DNA from: Micromonospora ferruginea
GTDB taxonomy: Bacteria; Actinomycetota; Actinomycetes; Mycobacteriales; Micromonosporaceae
Reading direction: 5' to 3'
NCBI RefSeq assembly: GCF_013694245.2
Contig: NZ_CP059322.2
Span: 3,169,001 to 3,233,000, forward strand
DNA length: 64,000 nt
The notes below the pieces were generated by a model. That model searched no databases. It was not told where the DNA came from and was given only the letters and a program-made list of their open reading frames with translations. A program made the position numbers and the translations under genes. This document shows, one piece after another, positions 1 to 9,064 of this stretch (within the stretch, counting starts at the first letter, position 1; every line of letters starts with the position of its first letter).

Positions 1-656
1 GAGCGCACCTCGGCGTTCTCCATCGCCTCCGCGATCCGTCCCTCGGCCAGCAGGTAGTGCCGGTCGGCGACGCCGGTGGCGAAGTGCAGGTTCTGCTCCA
101 CCAGCAGCACGGTCACGCCGTGCTTCTTGGCCTCCCGCAGCAGGTCACCGACCTGCTGCACGAGCAGCGGCGACAGCCCCTCGGTGGGCTCGTCGCAGAG
201 CAGCAGCCGGGCGCCCATCCGCAGCACCCGGGCCAGCGCGAGCATCTGCTGCTCGCCGCCGGAGAGCATGGTTGCGGCCGAGGCGCGCCGGGCGTACAGG
301 GCGGGGAACGCCTCGTACACCCGCTCCAGCGGCCACGGGTCGGGGCCGACCCGGGGCGGCAGCGTCAGGTTCTCGGTGACGGTGAGCGTGGCGTACGCGC
401 CCCGGTCGTCGGGCACCCAGCCGAGCCCGGCCCGCGCCCGCTTGTACGCCGGCAGCTTGCTGATGTCCCGCCCGTCGAGGTGGACGCCGCCGCGCTGGCC
501 GGCGTGCAGCCCCATCACGCACCGCAGCAGCGTGGACTTGCCGGCGCCGTTGCGCCCGACCAGGGTGACCACCTCCCCGGCGGCCACCTCCAGGCTCACC
601 TCCCGCAGCACCTGGGCCTCGCCGTAGGAGGCGGAGAGGTTGTCAATGCGCAGCAT
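1..656 (-). CDS. livF: Branched-chain amino acid ABC transporter ATP-binding protein LivF (3' end outside window)
   Basis: This is one of the two ATPases that power uptake of branched-chain or related amino acids through a Liv-type permease at the inner face of the membrane. About 218 codons are visible. They hold a Walker A (GRNGAGKST), the ABC signature LSGGEQQ and a Walker B ending in CDEPTEG. The family is usually about 235 residues, so only the last few codons are lost at the left edge. The ATG at 656 lies inside the end of livG, a 14 nt overlap that suggests translational coupling. LivF rather than LivG is chosen because of the short compact form and the 'EGLSP' segment after Walker B. 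Confidence 0.9.
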   Translation of the reverse strand, partial: MLRIDNLSASYGEAQVLREVSLEVAAGEVVTLVGRNGAGKSTLLRCVMGLHAGQRGGVHLDGRDISKLPAYKRARAGLGWVPDDRGAYATLTVTENLTLPPRVGPDPWPLERVYEAFPALYARRASAATMLSGGEQQMLALARVLRMGARLLLCDEPTEGLSPLLVQQVGDLLREAKKHGVTVLLVEQNLHFATGVADRHYLLAEGRIAEAMENAEVR

Positions 657-1404
657 CCGCGGCTCCCAGGTAGGCGGTGATGACCCGCTCGTCGGCGCGG
701 ACCTGCTCGTACGGCCCCTCGACCAGCACCGTGCCGGCCTGCAGGACGGTGACCGTGTCGGCGAGCCGGCCCACCACGCTCATGTTGTGCTCGACCATGA
801 CCACGGTCCGTCCGGCGCGGACCGTCGCGATCAGCTCGACGGTGCGGTCGACGTCCTCCAGCCCCATCCCGGCGGTCGGCTCGTCGAGCAGCAGCACCTT
901 CGGGTCGAGGGCCAGCGCGATGGCCAGTTCCAGCGCCCGCTTGCGCCCGTACGCGAGCGCCTCGGCCGGGGCCTCGGCGAGGTCGGCCAGGCCGACCATG
1001 TCCAGCAGCTCGTCGGCCCGTTCCCGGTAGCGGCGCATCAGCTTCGCCGACCGCCAGAACCGCCAGCCCAGCCCGCTCGGCGACTGGAGGGCCAACTTGA
1101 CGTGCTCGCGCGCGCCGAGTTGCGGGAAGAGGCTGGTGATCTGGAACGACCGGGCCACGCCGAGGCGCGCCACCCGCTCCGGGGGCAGCCCGGTGACGTC
1201 CCGGCCGTCCAGTTCGATCCGCCCGCCGCTGGGCGGCAGGAAGCCGGTGAGCAGGTTGAACAGTGTGGTCTTGCCGGCGCCGTTCGGGCCGACCAGGGCG
1301 TGCACGGTCTCCGGCGCCACGTCGAGGTCGACGCGATCGACGGCCCGGAAGCCCCGGAAGTCCCGGGTCAGCCCACGGGCCGACAGGATCGCTTGCCCGG
1401 CCAT
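643..1404 (-). CDS. livG: Branched-chain amino acid ABC transporter ATP-binding protein LivG
   Basis: This 253-residue protein is the larger Liv ATPase. It shows Walker A GPNGAGKT (residues 39-46), a LivG-type signature AYGRKR (151-156), Walker B LLLDEP (171-176) and the switch histidine in VEHNM (H206). A good ribosome site (GGAGGG) lies about 8 nt before the ATG. The gene directly upstream is a monooxygenase remnant, so the LivH/LivM permeases and the substrate-binding protein are not in the usual position before livG. They may lie beyond the left edge. The substrate could be amino acids, urea or short amides; the sequence does not decide. Confidence 0.92.
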   Translation of the reverse strand: MAGQAILSARGLTRDFRGFRAVDRVDLDVAPETVHALVGPNGAGKTTLFNLLTGFLPPSGGRIELDGRDVTGLPPERVARLGVARSFQITSLFPQLGAREHVKLALQSPSGLGWRFWRSAKLMRRYRERADELLDMVGLADLAEAPAEALAYGRKRALELAIALALDPKVLLLDEPTAGMGLEDVDRTVELIATVRAGRTVVMVEHNMSVVGRLADTVTVLQAGTVLVEGPYEQVRADERVITAYLGAADAAH

Positions 1405-1620
1405 CGCCCCACCCTCCGCAGGTCCGCACGCGATGCCAGATCGGTGACCGGGGTCACAGGGCCGTCGCGTGCAGGAAACCTACGGCGCGTCGCAGCGGTC
1501 GAGCCATGTCGATGCGCCACACATTCCCCCGGTGCGGCACGGGGCCGTCCGCCACAGCGGTCGACCCCGTACCGGCGGCTCGGGACGGATCGGTGGCCGT
1601 CGACATGTGGCCGGGCACCG

Positions 1621-2819
1621 TCACCGGCCGGCGGCGTACTCCGGCAGGTCGATCCCGTCGGCGTGACTGAAGAACAGCCGCCGGGCCAGCCCGCGCATCG
1701 GCCGGGACGCCATCGCCCGCATCGACGCGTCGCGCAGCCGGATCCCGGCCCGGCCGGTCGGCAGGAAACCGGAGATCCCGCCGCCGGGCAACTCCTGCCC
1801 CTTCGCCACGTGCGCCCGCAGCGCCGCCTCCCAGCGGCGGTAGGCCGTCCGGTGGTCGCCGCCGGTGGCGGCCAGCTCCCCGGCCAGCAGGTACGCCCCC
1901 ACCAGGGCCAGGCTGGTGCCCTGCCCGGTCAGCGGCGACGGGCACCAGGCGGCGTCGCCGAGCAGCGCCACCCGCCCGGCGCTCCACGAGTCCATCCGCA
2001 CCTGGGCGTACCTGTCGAAGTAGAAGTCGGTCGCGGCGGGCGCGGCGGCCAGCAGCTCGGCCGCCCGCCAGCCCACGTCGGCGAACCGCTCGGCCAGCAG
2101 CCGCTGCTGGGCGGCCCGGTCCCGCCGGTCGACGTCCAGCGCGTCGGAGCGGAAGCTGAAGAGCGCCGCGGTCCGCCCGTCGCTCGTCGGCCGGGTGCCG
2201 ACCACCCGGCCACCGGGCGCGTTGTGCATCGTGAACCATCCGCCCGCGTCCCGGTACGGGGTGGAGAAGTACGCCAGGTACGCCCCGAGCGGCCGGACGT
2301 ACGCCGACTCCGGGCCGAACGCCAGCGCCCGGGTCCGCGAGTGCGAGCCGTCCGCGCCGACCACCAGGTCGACGGTGCGCGGGGCGGACCGGGCGAAGGT
2401 GAGCCGCACCCCGGCGTCGTCCTGCGCCAGCGTCTCGATCGAGTCGTCGAAGACGTACTCGACGTCGCCCCGGGTCGCCTCGTACAGCAGCCGGGCCAGG
2501 GCGCCGCGCTCGATCTCCAGGTCGGCGACGATCCCCTCCCCGCCGAACGCCGCCACCGGCAGCCGGGCCCGGGTGCGCCCCCGGGCGTCCACGTACGCCA
2601 TCCCCGCTCCCCGACCCCGGCGGCCCGGACCGGGCCGGTCAACCCCATCCGGTCGAGCACCTCGCGGGCGGCTCCCCGCACGTCCACCGCCTGCCCGCCG
2701 GGGCGCAGCCCGGGCGCACGTTCCACCACGGTCACCGCGAAGCCGCGGCGGGCCAGCCAGAAGGCGAGCGCCGGGCCGGCCACCCCGGCGCCGGAGACGA
2801 GCACGGTCCTGTCGGTCAT
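1621..2819 (-). pseudogene. FAD-dependent monooxygenase (PHBH/TetX type), interrupted by a one-base frameshift
   Basis: The product would be a class A flavoprotein hydroxylase of about 400 residues. From the ATG at 2819 (preceded by GGGGGAG) the first frame reads a dinucleotide-binding start (SGAGVAGPA). Homology then jumps to another frame that begins MAYVDAR. That frame carries the DG motif (VGADGSHSR) and the GD motif (LLGDAAW) and runs to the stop at 1621. The change falls at about 2601-2605, where the minus strand reads GAGCGGGGATGG. One extra base there would restore GERGMAYVD in one frame. It is either a real inactivating deletion or a sequence error in a G run. The neighbour across the promoter is the GntR-TetR regulator, which probably controls it. 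Confidence 0.8.
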
Positions 2820-2894
2820 TCGAGATCTCCCCCGGTTCGCATCCATCGGTCACGCCGGACGCTAGAGCCGGCACGCGCCCGACCCGCCCGGCGA

Positions 2895-2946
2895 CCTAGT
2901 ACGCCGCCGCCGCGGGGCCCCCGGGCCGCCGATCGCACTAGTACGC
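2895..2946. promoter_or_regulatory. Direct repeats, candidate operators of the GntR-TetR regulator
   Basis: The 148 nt between the divergent monooxygenase and regulator holds two direct copies of CTAGTACGC, at 2896-2904 and 2938-2946, starting 42 nt apart (about four helical turns). Each contains the short palindromes CTAG and GTAC, and the second is embedded in ACTAGTACG. They flank a strongly GC-rich core. Placement between a regulator and its likely target suggests binding sites, but no binding evidence exists here. Confidence 0.4.
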
Positions 2947-2967
2947 TTCGGCGCGGAGGTGCCCGGG

Positions 2968-3900
2968 ATGTCGCAGCACGAGGCGCGGCAGCAGCCGCCG
3001 TACCAGCGGATCGCCACCGAGATCCGCCACCGGATCGAGCGCGGCGAGCTGCTCCCGGGCGACCGGGTGCCCTCGGCCCGGCAGCTCACCCGCGAGCACG
3101 GCATCGCCATCGCCACCGCCACCCGCGTCCTGGCCCGGCTGCGCGACGACGGCCTGGTGCTCACCCGACCCGGCGCCGGCACGGTGGTGGCGGAGACCGC
3201 CGCCACCGCGCGACCCGCCCGGGCCCGGCCGGAGCCGAGCCGGGACCGGGTGCTGCGGACCGCCGTCGCGCTGGCCGACGCCGGCGGGCTGGCCGCGGTC
3301 ACCCTGCGCGCGGTCGCCGCCGAGCTGGGCGTGGCCACCCTGGCGCTGCACCGGCACCTGCGCGGCCGGGACGAGCTGATCCTGGCGATGGCCGACGCGG
3401 CGCTGGCCGACTCGCCGCTGCCGGCGGTCGAGCCGACCGGCTGGCGGGCCCGGCTGGAGGTGCTCGCCCGGGCCCAGTGGGCCGTCTACCGGCGGCACCG
3501 CTGGCTGCCGCACGTCATCACCATCGCCCGGCCGCAGCCGCTGCCGCACGGCATGGCGCACACCGACCGGGCGTTGCGGGCCACCGCCGGCCTGGGCCTG
3601 GACCGCAACACCCGCTGGCACGTGGCGATCACCCTGATGACGTACGTCAAGGGCGTCGCCGTCAACCTGGAGGCCGGCGCGCAGGCCGTGCAGGACACCG
3701 GGCTCACCGACGAGGAGTGGGTGGACCGGCAGCAGGACACGTTCCAGCGGCTGATGGCCGGCGGCGGGCTGGCCACCATGGACGCGCTGACCGCCGGCGG
3801 CGTCGACCTGGACCTGGAGACGGTCTTCGACTTCGGCCTCCAGCGCCTGCTGGACGGCGTCGCGACCCTGATCGAGCGGCCGGTCAGTCCGGGAAGGTGA
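2968..3900 (+). CDS. GntR-TetR hybrid transcriptional regulator
   Basis: The 310-residue protein carries two DNA-binding domains in tandem. Residues about 10-75 form a GntR winged helix (YQRIATEIRHRI, then LPSARQL-like and TATRVLARL). Residues about 90-135 form a TetR helix-turn-helix (TLRAVAAELGVA, then LHRHLRGRDEL), followed by a TetR ligand-binding C-terminal half. This fusion type is known in actinobacteria and often controls divergent drug-modifying or efflux genes. The ATG at 2968 is preferred over the GTG at 2959 because GGAGG at 2955-2959 is correctly spaced only for the ATG. The 3' end overlaps the convergent alcohol dehydrogenase by 17 nt. The likely target is the divergent FAD monooxygenase. 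Confidence 0.85.
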   Translation: MSQHEARQQPPYQRIATEIRHRIERGELLPGDRVPSARQLTREHGIAIATATRVLARLRDDGLVLTRPGAGTVVAETAATARPARARPEPSRDRVLRTAVALADAGGLAAVTLRAVAAELGVATLALHRHLRGRDELILAMADAALADSPLPAVEPTGWRARLEVLARAQWAVYRRHRWLPHVITIARPQPLPHGMAHTDRALRATAGLGLDRNTRWHVAITLMTYVKGVAVNLEAGAQAVQDTGLTDEEWVDRQQDTFQRLMAGGGLATMDALTAGGVDLDLETVFDFGLQRLLDGVATLIERPVSPGR

Positions 3901-4960
3901 CCACCCAGCGGGCGCCCTCGCCCCGGGCCAGCCGCTCCAGCGCCGCGGGCGCCTCCGCCAGCGACACCGTGCCGCTGACCAGCGGCGCCAGGTCGAGGTC
4001 ACCGGCGGCCAGCGCGGCGGCCAGCTCCGGCACCTCGCGATCCGGGTCGGTCGAGCCGTAGACCGAGGAGCGCAGCGTGCGCGCCGAGTGGAAGATGTCC
4101 AGCGCGGAGAGGCTGAGCAGGTCGTCCTTGCCGCCCATGCCGACCACGGTGACCGCTCCGCCGCGCCGCGTCACCCGCCACCCGGCGCGGATGGTGGCGG
4201 CCCGGCCCACGCACTCGAAGGCGTGGTCGACCCCGCGCCCGCCGGTGCGCGCCCGCACCTCCTTGCCGAGCGTGTCGTCGGAGCGGAGGAAGTCGGTCGC
4301 GCCGGCGGCCAGCGCCAGGTCCCGCTTGGCCTCCACCACGTCCACCGCGAGGATCGGCGACGCGCCCGCCCGCCGGGCCGCGGTGAGCACCGCCAGCCCG
4401 ACGCCGCCCAGCCCGATCACCGCGACCGACTCCCCGGCGGCGACCCGGGCGGTGTTGCGGACCGCGCCGGTGCCGGTGAGCACCGCGCAGCCCAGCAGCG
4501 CCGCCTCGGCCGGCGGCAGGCCGGACGGCACCGGCACGGCCGCCCGCTCCGGCACCACCACCTCCTCGGCGAGCGCGCCCAACCCGAGCGTGACCTGCAA
4601 CGGCTCCCCGGTCGCGGTCTCGCCCCGGGCCACCGAGGCGGCCGTGTTGGCGGCGCAGAGCCAGGGCTCGCCGTGCCGGCAGTGCCAGCAGTCGCGGCAG
4701 GCCGGCGCCCAGTTGAGCACCACCGGCGTGCCCACGGCCAGCCGGGTGCCCGGCCCGGCCTCGGCCACCACGCCGGTCGCCTCGTGCCCCAACACCAGCG
4801 GGTACGCGGGCGCCAGCGTGCCGTCCACCATGGCCAGGTCGGAGTGGCAGATGCCGGCGGCGCGGATCCGGACCCGCAGCTCGCCGGGGCCGGGCGCGGG
4901 CAGGCGCACCTCCTCGACCGCCGGGGCGGCGCCCCGGCCGCGGACCACCAACGCCCTCAT
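3884..4960 (-). CDS. Zinc-dependent alcohol dehydrogenase (MDR family)
   Basis: A 358-residue medium-chain dehydrogenase that would oxidise an alcohol with NAD(P). It has the catalytic-zinc region (GICHSD, then LGHEATG), the four-cysteine structural-zinc loop (CRDCWHCRHGEPWLC) and the Rossmann loop GLGGVGLA. The start codon overlaps the stop of the aldehyde dehydrogenase (ATGA), so both are translated from one message, and successive oxidation from alcohol to aldehyde to acid is the natural reading. The alcohol is not evident. Similarity to class III or mycothiol-linked formaldehyde dehydrogenases is possible but was not tested. Confidence 0.88.
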   Translation of the reverse strand: MRALVVRGRGAAPAVEEVRLPAPGPGELRVRIRAAGICHSDLAMVDGTLAPAYPLVLGHEATGVVAEAGPGTRLAVGTPVVLNWAPACRDCWHCRHGEPWLCAANTAASVARGETATGEPLQVTLGLGALAEEVVVPERAAVPVPSGLPPAEAALLGCAVLTGTGAVRNTARVAAGESVAVIGLGGVGLAVLTAARRAGASPILAVDVVEAKRDLALAAGATDFLRSDDTLGKEVRARTGGRGVDHAFECVGRAATIRAGWRVTRRGGAVTVVGMGGKDDLLSLSALDIFHSARTLRSSVYGSTDPDREVPELAAALAAGDLDLAPLVSGTVSLAEAPAALERLARGEGARWVVTFPD

Positions 4961-6399
4961 CGCTGGATCGCCTTCACCTCGGTGAACTCCTCCACGCCGT
5001 ACGTGCCCAGCTCGCGGCCGAGCCCGGACTGCCGGTAGCCGCCGAACGGGGCAAGCGGGTTGAACGCGCCACCGTTGACGTCCACCTGCCCGGTGCGCAG
5101 CCGCCGGGCCACGGCCAGCGCCGCGTCCTCGTCGGCCGACCAGACCGCGCCGGCCAGCCCGTACCGGGAGTTGTTGGCGATCGCGACCGCCTCGTCGGTG
5201 TCGTCGAACGGGATCACCGCGAGCACCGGCCCGAACACCTCCTCCTGCGCCAGCGCGCTGTCCGGGTGCACGTCGGCCAGGACGGTGGGCGCGACGAAGT
5301 GACCCCGCGACGGCAGCGGCGCGTCCGGGCCGCCGGCCACCAGCCGGGCCCCGTCGGCGAGCGCACGGTCGACGTGCCCGCGTACCCGATCGGCCTGGGC
5401 GGCCGAGACCAGCGGGCCGAGCCGGGTGGCCGGGTCGAACGGGTCACCGAGCCGGTAGCCGGCCACCACCGACGCGGCCACGTCGAGCGCCTCGTCGTAG
5501 CGGTCGCGGTGCACCAGCATCCGGGTCCAGGCGGTGCAGGTCTGGCCGGAGTTGACCAGCACGTTGCCGACGCCGACCTTGACCGCGGTGGGCAGGTCGG
5601 CGTCGGCCAGGATCACGTTCGCCGACTTGCCGCCCAGCTCCAGCGCGACCCGGGCGATCCGGTCGGCGGCCAGGTGCGCGATCCGCCGGCCGGTGGCCGT
5701 GGAGCCGGTGAACGAGACCAGGTCGACGTCCGGGTGCGCGGCGAGCACCTCGCCGACCACCGGGCCGGTGCCGGGCACCAGGTTGACCACCCCCGGCGGC
5801 AGCCCCGCCTCGGTCACCGCGTCGAAGAGCAGGTACGCGGTGAGCGGCGTCAGCTCGCTGGGCTTGAGCACCACCGTGCAGCCGGCGGCGAGCGCCGGGG
5901 CCAGCTTGGCGACCACCTGGTGCAGCGGGTAGTTCCACGGGGTGATCGCGCCGACCACGCCGACCGGTTCGCGGACCACCAGCGAGTTGCCGACGACCTG
6001 CTCCGCGACCGGCCGGGCGGCCAGCTCGACCATGCTCCGCAGCACGAGCAGCGGCAGGCCGGCCTGCACCCGGGTGGCCAGCTTGAGCGGGGCGCCCAGC
6101 TCCGTCGCCACGGTGCGGGCGACGTCGTCGGCGCGGGCGGCGAGCGTGGTGTGCAGCCGGTCCAGGTGCGCGGCCCGCTCGGCGGGGGCGGTGGCGGCCC
6201 AGCCGGGGAACGCGGCCCGGGCGGCGGCCACCGCGCGGTCCACGTCGGCCGGGGCGCCGGCGGGCACCTCGCCGATCGTCTCCCCGGTGGCCGGGTTCTC
6301 CACCGCGATCGTGTCGCCCGACGACGGGTCGACCCAGTCGCCGGCGACGTGCAGGTGACGGCGCGTCAGCAGGGCGGGCGGCGCGGCAGCGAGATCCAT
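4957..6399 (-). CDS. NAD(P)-dependent aldehyde dehydrogenase
   Basis: A 480-residue aldehyde dehydrogenase. It shows the cofactor segment TPWNYPL, the general-base motif LELGGKSA and the catalytic cysteine in NSGQTC. It ends with the usual [21 protein letters not shown] region. The reading frame stays open far upstream, antisense to the acyl-CoA dehydrogenase, but the ATG at 6399 with AAGGA in front gives the normal family length. It is the first gene of the two-gene operon with the alcohol dehydrogenase and is divergent from the acyl-CoA dehydrogenase, 109 nt apart. The substrate cannot be told from sequence. Confidence 0.92.
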   Translation of the reverse strand: MDLAAAPPALLTRRHLHVAGDWVDPSSGDTIAVENPATGETIGEVPAGAPADVDRAVAAARAAFPGWAATAPAERAAHLDRLHTTLAARADDVARTVATELGAPLKLATRVQAGLPLLVLRSMVELAARPVAEQVVGNSLVVREPVGVVGAITPWNYPLHQVVAKLAPALAAGCTVVLKPSELTPLTAYLLFDAVTEAGLPPGVVNLVPGTGPVVGEVLAAHPDVDLVSFTGSTATGRRIAHLAADRIARVALELGGKSANVILADADLPTAVKVGVGNVLVNSGQTCTAWTRMLVHRDRYDEALDVAASVVAGYRLGDPFDPATRLGPLVSAAQADRVRGHVDRALADGARLVAGGPDAPLPSRGHFVAPTVLADVHPDSALAQEEVFGPVLAVIPFDDTDEAVAIANNSRYGLAGAVWSADEDAALAVARRLRTGQVDVNGGAFNPLAPFGGYRQSGLGRELGTYGVEEFTEVKAIQR

Positions 6400-6508
6400 G
6401 GCGTCCTTCGGTGGGGGTGGAGCACCGACGCTACCCCGGCCCGCCGGCCCGCTCCAGCGGGGCACGAGGGGCGCTAGGTTGGAGCGCACGCCGACCCGAG
6501 GGGGAACC

Positions 6509-7681
6509 GTGGACTTCGATCTGTCCGACGAGGAACGCGCGGTCCGGGACACCGTACGCGACTTCGTCGCCCGCGAGGTGATGCCGCTGGAGGCGGAGCT
6601 GCTGCGCCGCGAGCGCGCCCACCAGCCCGGCCTGGACCGCTCCGAGCTGCGCGAACTCCAGCTCAAGGCGAAGAAGTTCGGCTTCTGGGGGCTGGCCACG
6701 CCCGAGGCGTACGGCGGGATGGCGCTGCCCGCGGTCATGCAGTCGCTGATCTGGACCGAGCTGGGCCGCACCTTCGTGCCGTTCCGGTTCGGCGGCGAGG
6801 CGGACAACATCCTGTTCCACGCCACCGAGGAGCAGCAGCGGGAGTTCCTGCTCCCCACCATCGCCGGGGACCGGATCTCCTGCTTCGCCATCACCGAGCC
6901 GGGCGCCGGTTCGGACGCGGCGAACATCAGGCTGCGCGCCCGCCGCGACGGCGACGACTGGGTCCTCGACGGCGAGAAGACGTTCATCACGAACGGCAAC
7001 GACGCCGACTTCGCCATCGTGGTGGCGGTGACCGACCCGGAGAAGGGCGCCCGGCGCGGCGGCGCCACCGCGTTCCTGGTCGACCGGGCGATGGGCTGGC
7101 GGTCGGAGTTCATCCCGACCATGGGCGAGGGCGGCCCCGCCTCCCTGGTCTTCGACGGCGTACGCGTGCCGCACCGCAACATCCTCGGCGAGCTGGGCCA
7201 GGGCTTCACGCTGGGCATGGAGTGGATCGGCAAGGGCCGCTACACCATCCCGTCGCACGCGATCGGCATCGCCGAACGGGCCCTGCAGATGGCGATCGAC
7301 CACGCCAACACGCGGGAGACGTTCGGCGCGCCGATCGCCACCAACCAGGCCATCCAGTGGATGATCGCCGACTCGGAGACCGAGCTGGAGGCGGCCCGCT
7401 GGCTGATCCTGCGCTCGGCGTGGACGGTCGACCGGGGGCTGGACCCCCGGCACGCCTCGTCCATGGGCAAGCTCTACGGCGCGGGCATGGTCAACCGGGT
7501 GGTGGACCGGGTGCTCCAGATCCACGGCGGCATGGGCTACACCCGGGAGCTGCCGATCGAGCGCTGGTACCGGCAGGTGCGGCTGTACCGGATCTTCGAG
7601 GGCACCGACGAGATGCAGCGGCTGATCATCTCCCGGGACCTGCTGCGCGGCTACACGAAGATCGGCGGCCACCTGGCCTGA
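6509..7681 (+). CDS. Acyl-CoA dehydrogenase
   Basis: A 390-residue flavoenzyme that introduces the alpha-beta double bond in acyl-CoA thioesters. It has the FAD-binding stretch FAITEPGAGSDAA, the substrate/FAD loop around GGMGYTREL, and the C-terminal IFEGTDEMQ that supplies the catalytic glutamate. The start is the GTG at 6509, preceded by GAGGGGG. A TAGGTT box at 6475-6480 is a plausible -10 element. The gene abuts the convergent aminotransferase with no spacer. Divergence from an aldehyde dehydrogenase operon suggests a shared catabolic setting, but chain length is unknown. Confidence 0.93.
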   Translation: MDFDLSDEERAVRDTVRDFVAREVMPLEAELLRRERAHQPGLDRSELRELQLKAKKFGFWGLATPEAYGGMALPAVMQSLIWTELGRTFVPFRFGGEADNILFHATEEQQREFLLPTIAGDRISCFAITEPGAGSDAANIRLRARRDGDDWVLDGEKTFITNGNDADFAIVVAVTDPEKGARRGGATAFLVDRAMGWRSEFIPTMGEGGPASLVFDGVRVPHRNILGELGQGFTLGMEWIGKGRYTIPSHAIGIAERALQMAIDHANTRETFGAPIATNQAIQWMIADSETELEAARWLILRSAWTVDRGLDPRHASSMGKLYGAGMVNRVVDRVLQIHGGMGYTRELPIERWYRQVRLYRIFEGTDEMQRLIISRDLLRGYTKIGGHLA

Positions 7682-8719
7682 TCACCCGGCCAACGCCTCC
7701 AGGGCCAGGTCGACGTCCGCCTCGGTGGTGTAGAGGTGGAACGAGGCGCGCACCCGGCCCGCCCGGACCGCCGCCCGCACCCCGGCCCGAGCCAGACGCT
7801 CCTGCGCGTCCGGCACCTCCACGGCGACGATCGCGCTGTCACCGGGCGGCCGGCCCAGCCCGGCGAGGAACCGGTTGGCCAGCGCCACGTCATGGTCCCG
7901 CACCGCCGCCAGGTCCAGGTCGGCGAGCAGTTCCAGCACCGGGGCCGCGCCGACGAAGCACAGCCACGACGGCGAGACGTCGAACCGCCGGGCGTCGTCG
8001 GCGAGCCGCAGCGGCGTGCCGTAGAAAGAGGTCTGCGGGTCGCGGCCGGCGTACCAGCCCGCGGCGTCCGGACGCAGCCGCTCGCGCAGCGCCGGCGCCA
8101 GGTAGGCGAAGGCCGCGCCACGCGGAGCCGCCAACCACTTGTACGCCCCGACGAGCACCGCGTCCGCCTGGGCGGCGTCGAACGGCAGCCAACCGCACGC
8201 CTGGGTCGCGTCGACCACCACGAGCGCGCCGTGCGCCCGGGCCGCCGCGACGATCTCGTCGTACGCCGCGACCGTGCCGTCGGCGGACTGCACCAGGCTG
8301 AACGCCACCAGGTCGGTGTCGGCGTCGATCGCGTCGACCAGCCCGGCCAGCGGGACGGTCCGCACCCGCACCCCGCGCTCCTCCTGCACCAACCAGGGGA
8401 ACAGGATCGAGGTGAACTCCCCCTCGGGCACCACCACCGTGGCGCCCGGCGGCAGCGCCGCCGCGATCGGCGCGGCCAACTGGGAGACGGCGGCGCCGAC
8501 GCTCACGTCGACGGGGTCCGCGCCGACCAGCCGGGCGAACGCGGCCCGGGACCGGCCGACCGACTCGTCCCACACCTCGAACGACACCCGGCCGGTCCGC
8601 CAGTCGGCGAGCATCTGCTGCACGGCCTCCCACACCGGGTCGGGCGGCAACCCGTAGGTCGCCGTGTTCAACCAGCCCGGCGCCGGCTGCCACAACTTCT
8701 GCGCCTGCTCCAACTCCAT
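7682..8719 (-). CDS. Class V aminotransferase / cysteine desulfurase-like PLP enzyme
   Basis: A 345-residue fold-type I PLP enzyme. The lysine that binds PLP is in VGAYKWLAAPRG, and the aspartate before it in VVDATQACG contacts the pyridine nitrogen. It lacks the C-terminal cysteine loop typical of true sulfur-donating NifS/IscS proteins, so it is better called an isopenicillin-epimerase-like or general class V enzyme. The ATG at 8719 begins MELEQAQKLW. The same frame stays open upstream into a GC hexamer array, which is low complexity and unlikely to be translated. It is convergent with the acyl-CoA dehydrogenase. Confidence 0.85.
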   Translation of the reverse strand: MELEQAQKLWQPAPGWLNTATYGLPPDPVWEAVQQMLADWRTGRVSFEVWDESVGRSRAAFARLVGADPVDVSVGAAVSQLAAPIAAALPPGATVVVPEGEFTSILFPWLVQEERGVRVRTVPLAGLVDAIDADTDLVAFSLVQSADGTVAAYDEIVAAARAHGALVVVDATQACGWLPFDAAQADAVLVGAYKWLAAPRGAAFAYLAPALRERLRPDAAGWYAGRDPQTSFYGTPLRLADDARRFDVSPSWLCFVGAAPVLELLADLDLAAVRDHDVALANRFLAGLGRPPGDSAIVAVEVPDAQERLARAGVRAAVRAGRVRASFHLYTTEADVDLALEALAG

Positions 8720-8799
8720 ACCCGCGACGCTAACCACCCCCACCCCACCCCAACACCGCCAATCCCACCCCCGTGGCCCCCACCCCCACCCCCACCCCG

Positions 8800-8920
8800 C
8801 CCCTCGCCCTCGCCCCTCGCCCCTCGCCCCGCCCTCACCCCTCGCCCCTCGCCCCGCCCTCACCCCTCGCCCCTCGCCCCTCGCCCTCGCCCTCGCCCTC
8901 GCCCTCGCCCTCGCCCTCGC
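8800..8920. repeat. CCCTCG-type hexamer/low-complexity array
   Basis: A pyrimidine-rich strand built from CCCTCGC and CCCCTCGC units becomes a clean run of CCTCGC hexamers at 8880-8920. A longer unit of about 33 nt containing CCCCGCCCTCAC appears twice before it. It stops exactly where the GATCTTG palindrome begins. Strand slippage is the likely origin. Confidence 0.85.
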
Positions 8921-8989
8921 CGATCTTGCACTTTCGGCCCACCTCTCGCCCGATTCACCCGATACTCCCGGGCATCAAGTGCAAGATCG
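8921..8989. repeat. Dispersed palindromic element R1, copy 1
   Basis: The ends are perfect 13-bp inverted repeats, CGATCTTGCACTT at 8921-8933 and AAGTGCAAGATCG at 8977-8989, around a 43 nt centre that contains short CCCG/CGGG steps. A second, diverged copy of nearly the same length (70 nt) is at 34750-34819. Each copy has a GC microsatellite on its left. It could be a small mobile repeat or a bidirectional terminator-like hairpin; no transposase is present. Confidence 0.75.
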
Positions 8990-9064
8990 ACGGGGTGGGT
9001 GCGGGACGGGGCACGGTTGGTTCGCTCGTTCTGCCAGCCGGTCGGCAGGAGGGATGAGTTCAGA

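Noticed and set aside
640..2865. 741-codon plus-strand frame
   Set aside because: It is antisense to livG and the monooxygenase, arginine/glycine-rich with no domain, and only open because of the GC bias.
6400..7233. N-terminal extension of the aldehyde dehydrogenase frame
   Set aside because: The extra codons are antisense to the acyl-CoA dehydrogenase and low in conserved features; ATG 6399 has a ribosome site and gives the family length.
8720..8863. Longer N-terminus for the class V aminotransferase
   Set aside because: The extra residues are glycine/arginine low complexity from the hexamer array, and MELEQAQKLW fits the family start.
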